A stretch of DNA of 64,000 bases from Larkinella sp. C7 (lineage in GTDB: Bacteria > Bacteroidota > Bacteroidia > Cytophagales > Spirosomataceae): contig NZ_VBSL01000005.1 of assembly GCF_006149005.1 (NCBI RefSeq), positions 186,338 to 250,337 of the forward strand. The letters are read 5' to 3'. The notes below the pieces were generated by a model. It was not told the origin of the DNA, did not search any database, and saw nothing but the letters and a program-made list of their open reading frames with translations. Positions 62,276 through 64,000 of this stretch are shown here, in pieces (positions within the stretch are counted from its first letter, which is position 1; each line of letters begins with the position of its first letter). The translations under genes and the position numbers were made by a program.

Positions 62276-63532
62276 TTATCCTCTTAATATCGAAACCGGG
62301 TCTACTTTCGAGGCTTTTCGCGAAGGGAAATAACCGGCTAAAACCGTCGTAATCAATCCGAAGAGAAGACCCATTCCGTAGTATTTCAGATCAAAAATAA
62401 CCGGGAACGTTTTGATGCTTAAAAAATCCCCGGCGTTGAACGGCGTTATCGACAATAAATAACTGAGAACAAAGCCAATCAACAGCCCCAGTAATCCACC
62501 CAATACGCCGATAAAAACCGCCTGGAGCAGAAAAATCAGGACGATATCTTTCCCTTCAAAACCGGTCGCTTTCAAAATGGCGATGTCCTTTATTTTATTG
62601 ATGACATTCATGTTCATGATGTTGTAAATGCCAAAACCGGCCACCACCAGCAACGTCATCGACACCACAAACGTCATGACATTCCGGATTTTTTCGCCCG
62701 CCAGGATGGCCGAGTTCGCTGTCGCCCAGTCTTCCGTATAATACCCGTACATCGCCCGCAGTTTTTTACCCAGTGGCAGCGCCAGCAACGGATCGAACAT
62801 TTTGATGTGAATATCGGTCACATAGCTCGCATCTTTCTGCAAAATCTCCTGCACCGTCGATAAATTGGCGTAACTCTTGGTGTTGTCGACCGTTCCGATG
62901 CCAAACCCAAACGTGCCGACCACCCGCAGAATCATCGTCCCCCCCGTCGGCGTCGTCACACTCACCTTATCGCCTTCACGAACGTTGAGCTTCCGGGCCA
63001 GCACATTGCCCATAATCAGCCCGTTCGGGTTGCTCCGCAAGGCTTCAATCGTTCCGGATTTTAACCGGCTTTTCAGGTTGTACAGCCGGTTTTCGCGATC
63101 AATGTCAACCCCGGCGATGGTGCCGGAAATCTGAATGGGACCGTTGTTATAGAACGCCTGCGTACTGAGCTGGGGCGAAACCCCCAGCACGCCCGGTTCC
63201 TGCTCGATCCGCCGGGCGATCAGAAAACCGTTTTTCAGCCGCGACAATTGCTCCTTCGGTTTCTGGTGGTAGATGACGTTGAACGCCGAGTCGCTCCGGT
63301 TCAACTGATCGATCAGGGCGGGGCGCTGCGTGTTCACCTCGTTGTACATCCGCACGTGCGGACTGGCATCCAGTGCCGAGTCTTCCAGAAACTGGTTGAC
63401 GCCCTGCATGAACGAGATCATGGTGATGAACATGGCAATCCCGAACGTCACGCCCAGCATGGCAACGAGGGTTTGCCGCTTCTTCGACAGCAGGTGCGTT
63501 CTGGCAATTTGGGTGGTGATGCTGAGATTCAT
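62276..63532 (-). CDS. FtsX-like ABC transporter permease (MacB family)
   Basis: This 418-residue protein has an N-terminal helix (about 18-45), a large periplasmic MacB_PCD domain (about 46-280) and three C-terminal helices (about 290-320, 340-365 and 380-405) of the FtsX family (GFGIYNIMNMNVINKIKDIAILKATGF). It pairs with the ATPase 3 bp downstream and the adaptor upstream in a tripartite arrangement. The substrate is unknown; MacB-type systems move peptides, lipoproteins or macrolides. The following hairpin could control it. Confidence 0.93.
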   Translation of the reverse strand: MNLSITTQIARTHLLSKKRQTLVAMLGVTFGIAMFITMISFMQGVNQFLEDSALDASPHVRMYNEVNTQRPALIDQLNRSDSAFNVIYHQKPKEQLSRLKNGFLIARRIEQEPGVLGVSPQLSTQAFYNNGPIQISGTIAGVDIDRENRLYNLKSRLKSGTIEALRSNPNGLIMGNVLARKLNVREGDKVSVTTPTGGTMILRVVGTFGFGIGTVDNTKSYANLSTVQEILQKDASYVTDIHIKMFDPLLALPLGKKLRAMYGYYTEDWATANSAILAGEKIRNVMTFVVSMTLLVVAGFGIYNIMNMNVINKIKDIAILKATGFEGKDIVLIFLLQAVFIGVLGGLLGLLIGFVLSYLLSITPFNAGDFLSIKTFPVIFDLKYYGMGLLFGLITTVLAGYFPSRKASKVDPVSILRG

Positions 63533-63543
63533 GAGTTTTGGGG

Positions 63544-63658
63544 AAATATTTCGCTGAGTTTAGCGGAGGAAAAGGGACGGGGCCGCCCGTGCGGTGAAGC
63601 AGAGTTATTAATTCCCTCAGCTTAACTCTTCTAAACTCCGCTAAGCTCTCCGAAATAT
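63544..63658. repeat. Imperfect inverted repeat before the permease
   Basis: Left side (AAATATTTCGCTGAGTTTAGCGGAG) and right side (CTAAACTCCGCTAAGCTCTCCGAAATAT) are imperfect complements around a GC-rich loop. It fills the 136-bp gap between the adaptor and permease genes. Confidence 0.65.
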
Positions 63659-63668
63659 CTTTTTACAT

Positions 63669-64000
63669 TCATTCCGGATTAATCAAAATCGATTGTTCGC
63701 TCAAACCACCTTTCACCTGAACCAGATCGAAATTTTCGGCGCCCTTCACAATCTTTATCTTCTTCTTATCACCGTTCTCACTGACCCAAACGCTGTCATT
63801 TCCAACCACATACGACTTTGGAATCGTCAGCACCCGCTTGTTCTGGCTGATGATGATGTTGGCTTCGACCGTCAATCCGTAATACGCGTCGGGTCGTTCA
63901 CCGACAAAATCCGCATCGACCCGGAACGACTGATCGACCCGGTTCAGCTTCGGATAAATCTTCCGAACCCGGGCCCTGAACACTTTATTGGGATAAACAT
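63669..64000 (-). CDS. HlyD-type periplasmic adaptor (efflux), 5' truncated by window edge
   Basis: Only the C-terminal part, about 110 residues, lies in the window; the frame continues upstream past 64000. Visible features match the beta-barrel and membrane-proximal part of membrane fusion proteins: RVDQSFRVDADFVGERPDAYYGLTVEANIII, RVLTIPKSYVVGNDSVWVSENG and VKGGLSEQSILINPE, the last typical of adaptor ends. It is the first visible gene of the adaptor-permease-ATPase-kinase operon. Confidence 0.85.
   Translation of the reverse strand, partial: VYPNKVFRARVRKIYPKLNRVDQSFRVDADFVGERPDAYYGLTVEANIIISQNKRVLTIPKSYVVGNDSVWVSENGDKKKIKIVKGAENFDLVQVKGGLSEQSILINPE

Overview
The window reads as chromosomal DNA of a Bacteroidota species, most likely a Cytophagales member close to Spirosoma or Larkinella (inference from gene content, not a database match). 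Supporting signs are type IX secretion components and cargo (PorD/DUF4835, a PorE-like OmpA protein, C-terminal sorting domains), GldE, Bacteroidota-type RpoZ, Rho with a long disordered insertion, and several promoters matching the phylum's TAnnTTTG -7 element. No rRNA, tRNA, CRISPR array, prophage or insertion sequence was seen.

Layout. 1-2589: a large caspase-fold protein with a C-terminal SGNH-hydrolase-like segment, cut by the left edge. 2790-8629: oxidation genes and their probable control. These are a PQQ-type sugar dehydrogenase, a molybdenum hydroxylase pair (2Fe-2S subunit plus Tat-exported large subunit), an AraC regulator and a secreted ABM-domain protein; a 27-bp near-identical site precedes both + strand units. 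8654-8950: three perfect 99-bp tandem repeats that run into the mnmA promoter. 9020-24353: a mixed region with mnmA, a secreted subtilase, a decayed macrodomain, an FAD oxidoreductase, a NUDIX protein, DUF2911, a sodium symporter, an SDR, a PorE-like protein and tilS.

24514-34547 is a long + strand block: OstA-like, a short sorting-domain protein, bamD, rpoZ, coaBC, porD, a small Sm-like protein, recN, a lipoprotein, SCO and a cytochrome c. It mixes envelope biogenesis with core metabolism and repair. 34555-37210 (- strand) holds lptC, an outer-membrane barrel and coaX. 37279-43149 holds MscS, rho with a long C-rich leader, an OmpA-like protein and two tandem membrane-anchored helix-hairpin-helix paralogs. 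43228-48609 holds htpG, a rhodanese, dapF, rplS and the NAD(P)H-hydrate repair enzyme. 49049-51759 holds a 55-residue membrane protein and feoB/feoA. 52070-58563 is a cytochrome c maturation cluster (ccmB, ccmC, ccmD-like, ccmE, ccmF) ending with gldE; its CcmE has the Cys (CxxxY) form of the haem-binding motif. 58701-64000 holds a LytTR response regulator and, on the same strand, an adaptor-permease-ATPase-histidine kinase operon cut by the right edge.

A recurrent feature is the intergenic hairpin or tandem array built from short repeats whose sequence mostly differs from site to site: 2664, 15335, 28776, 46384, 53695, 54233, 58624, 60042 and 63544. The most interesting items are the caspase-SGNH fusion, the shared 27-bp site, the 3 x 99-bp array, the OmpA-HhH-HhH cluster, the Cys-type CcmE, and these hairpins.
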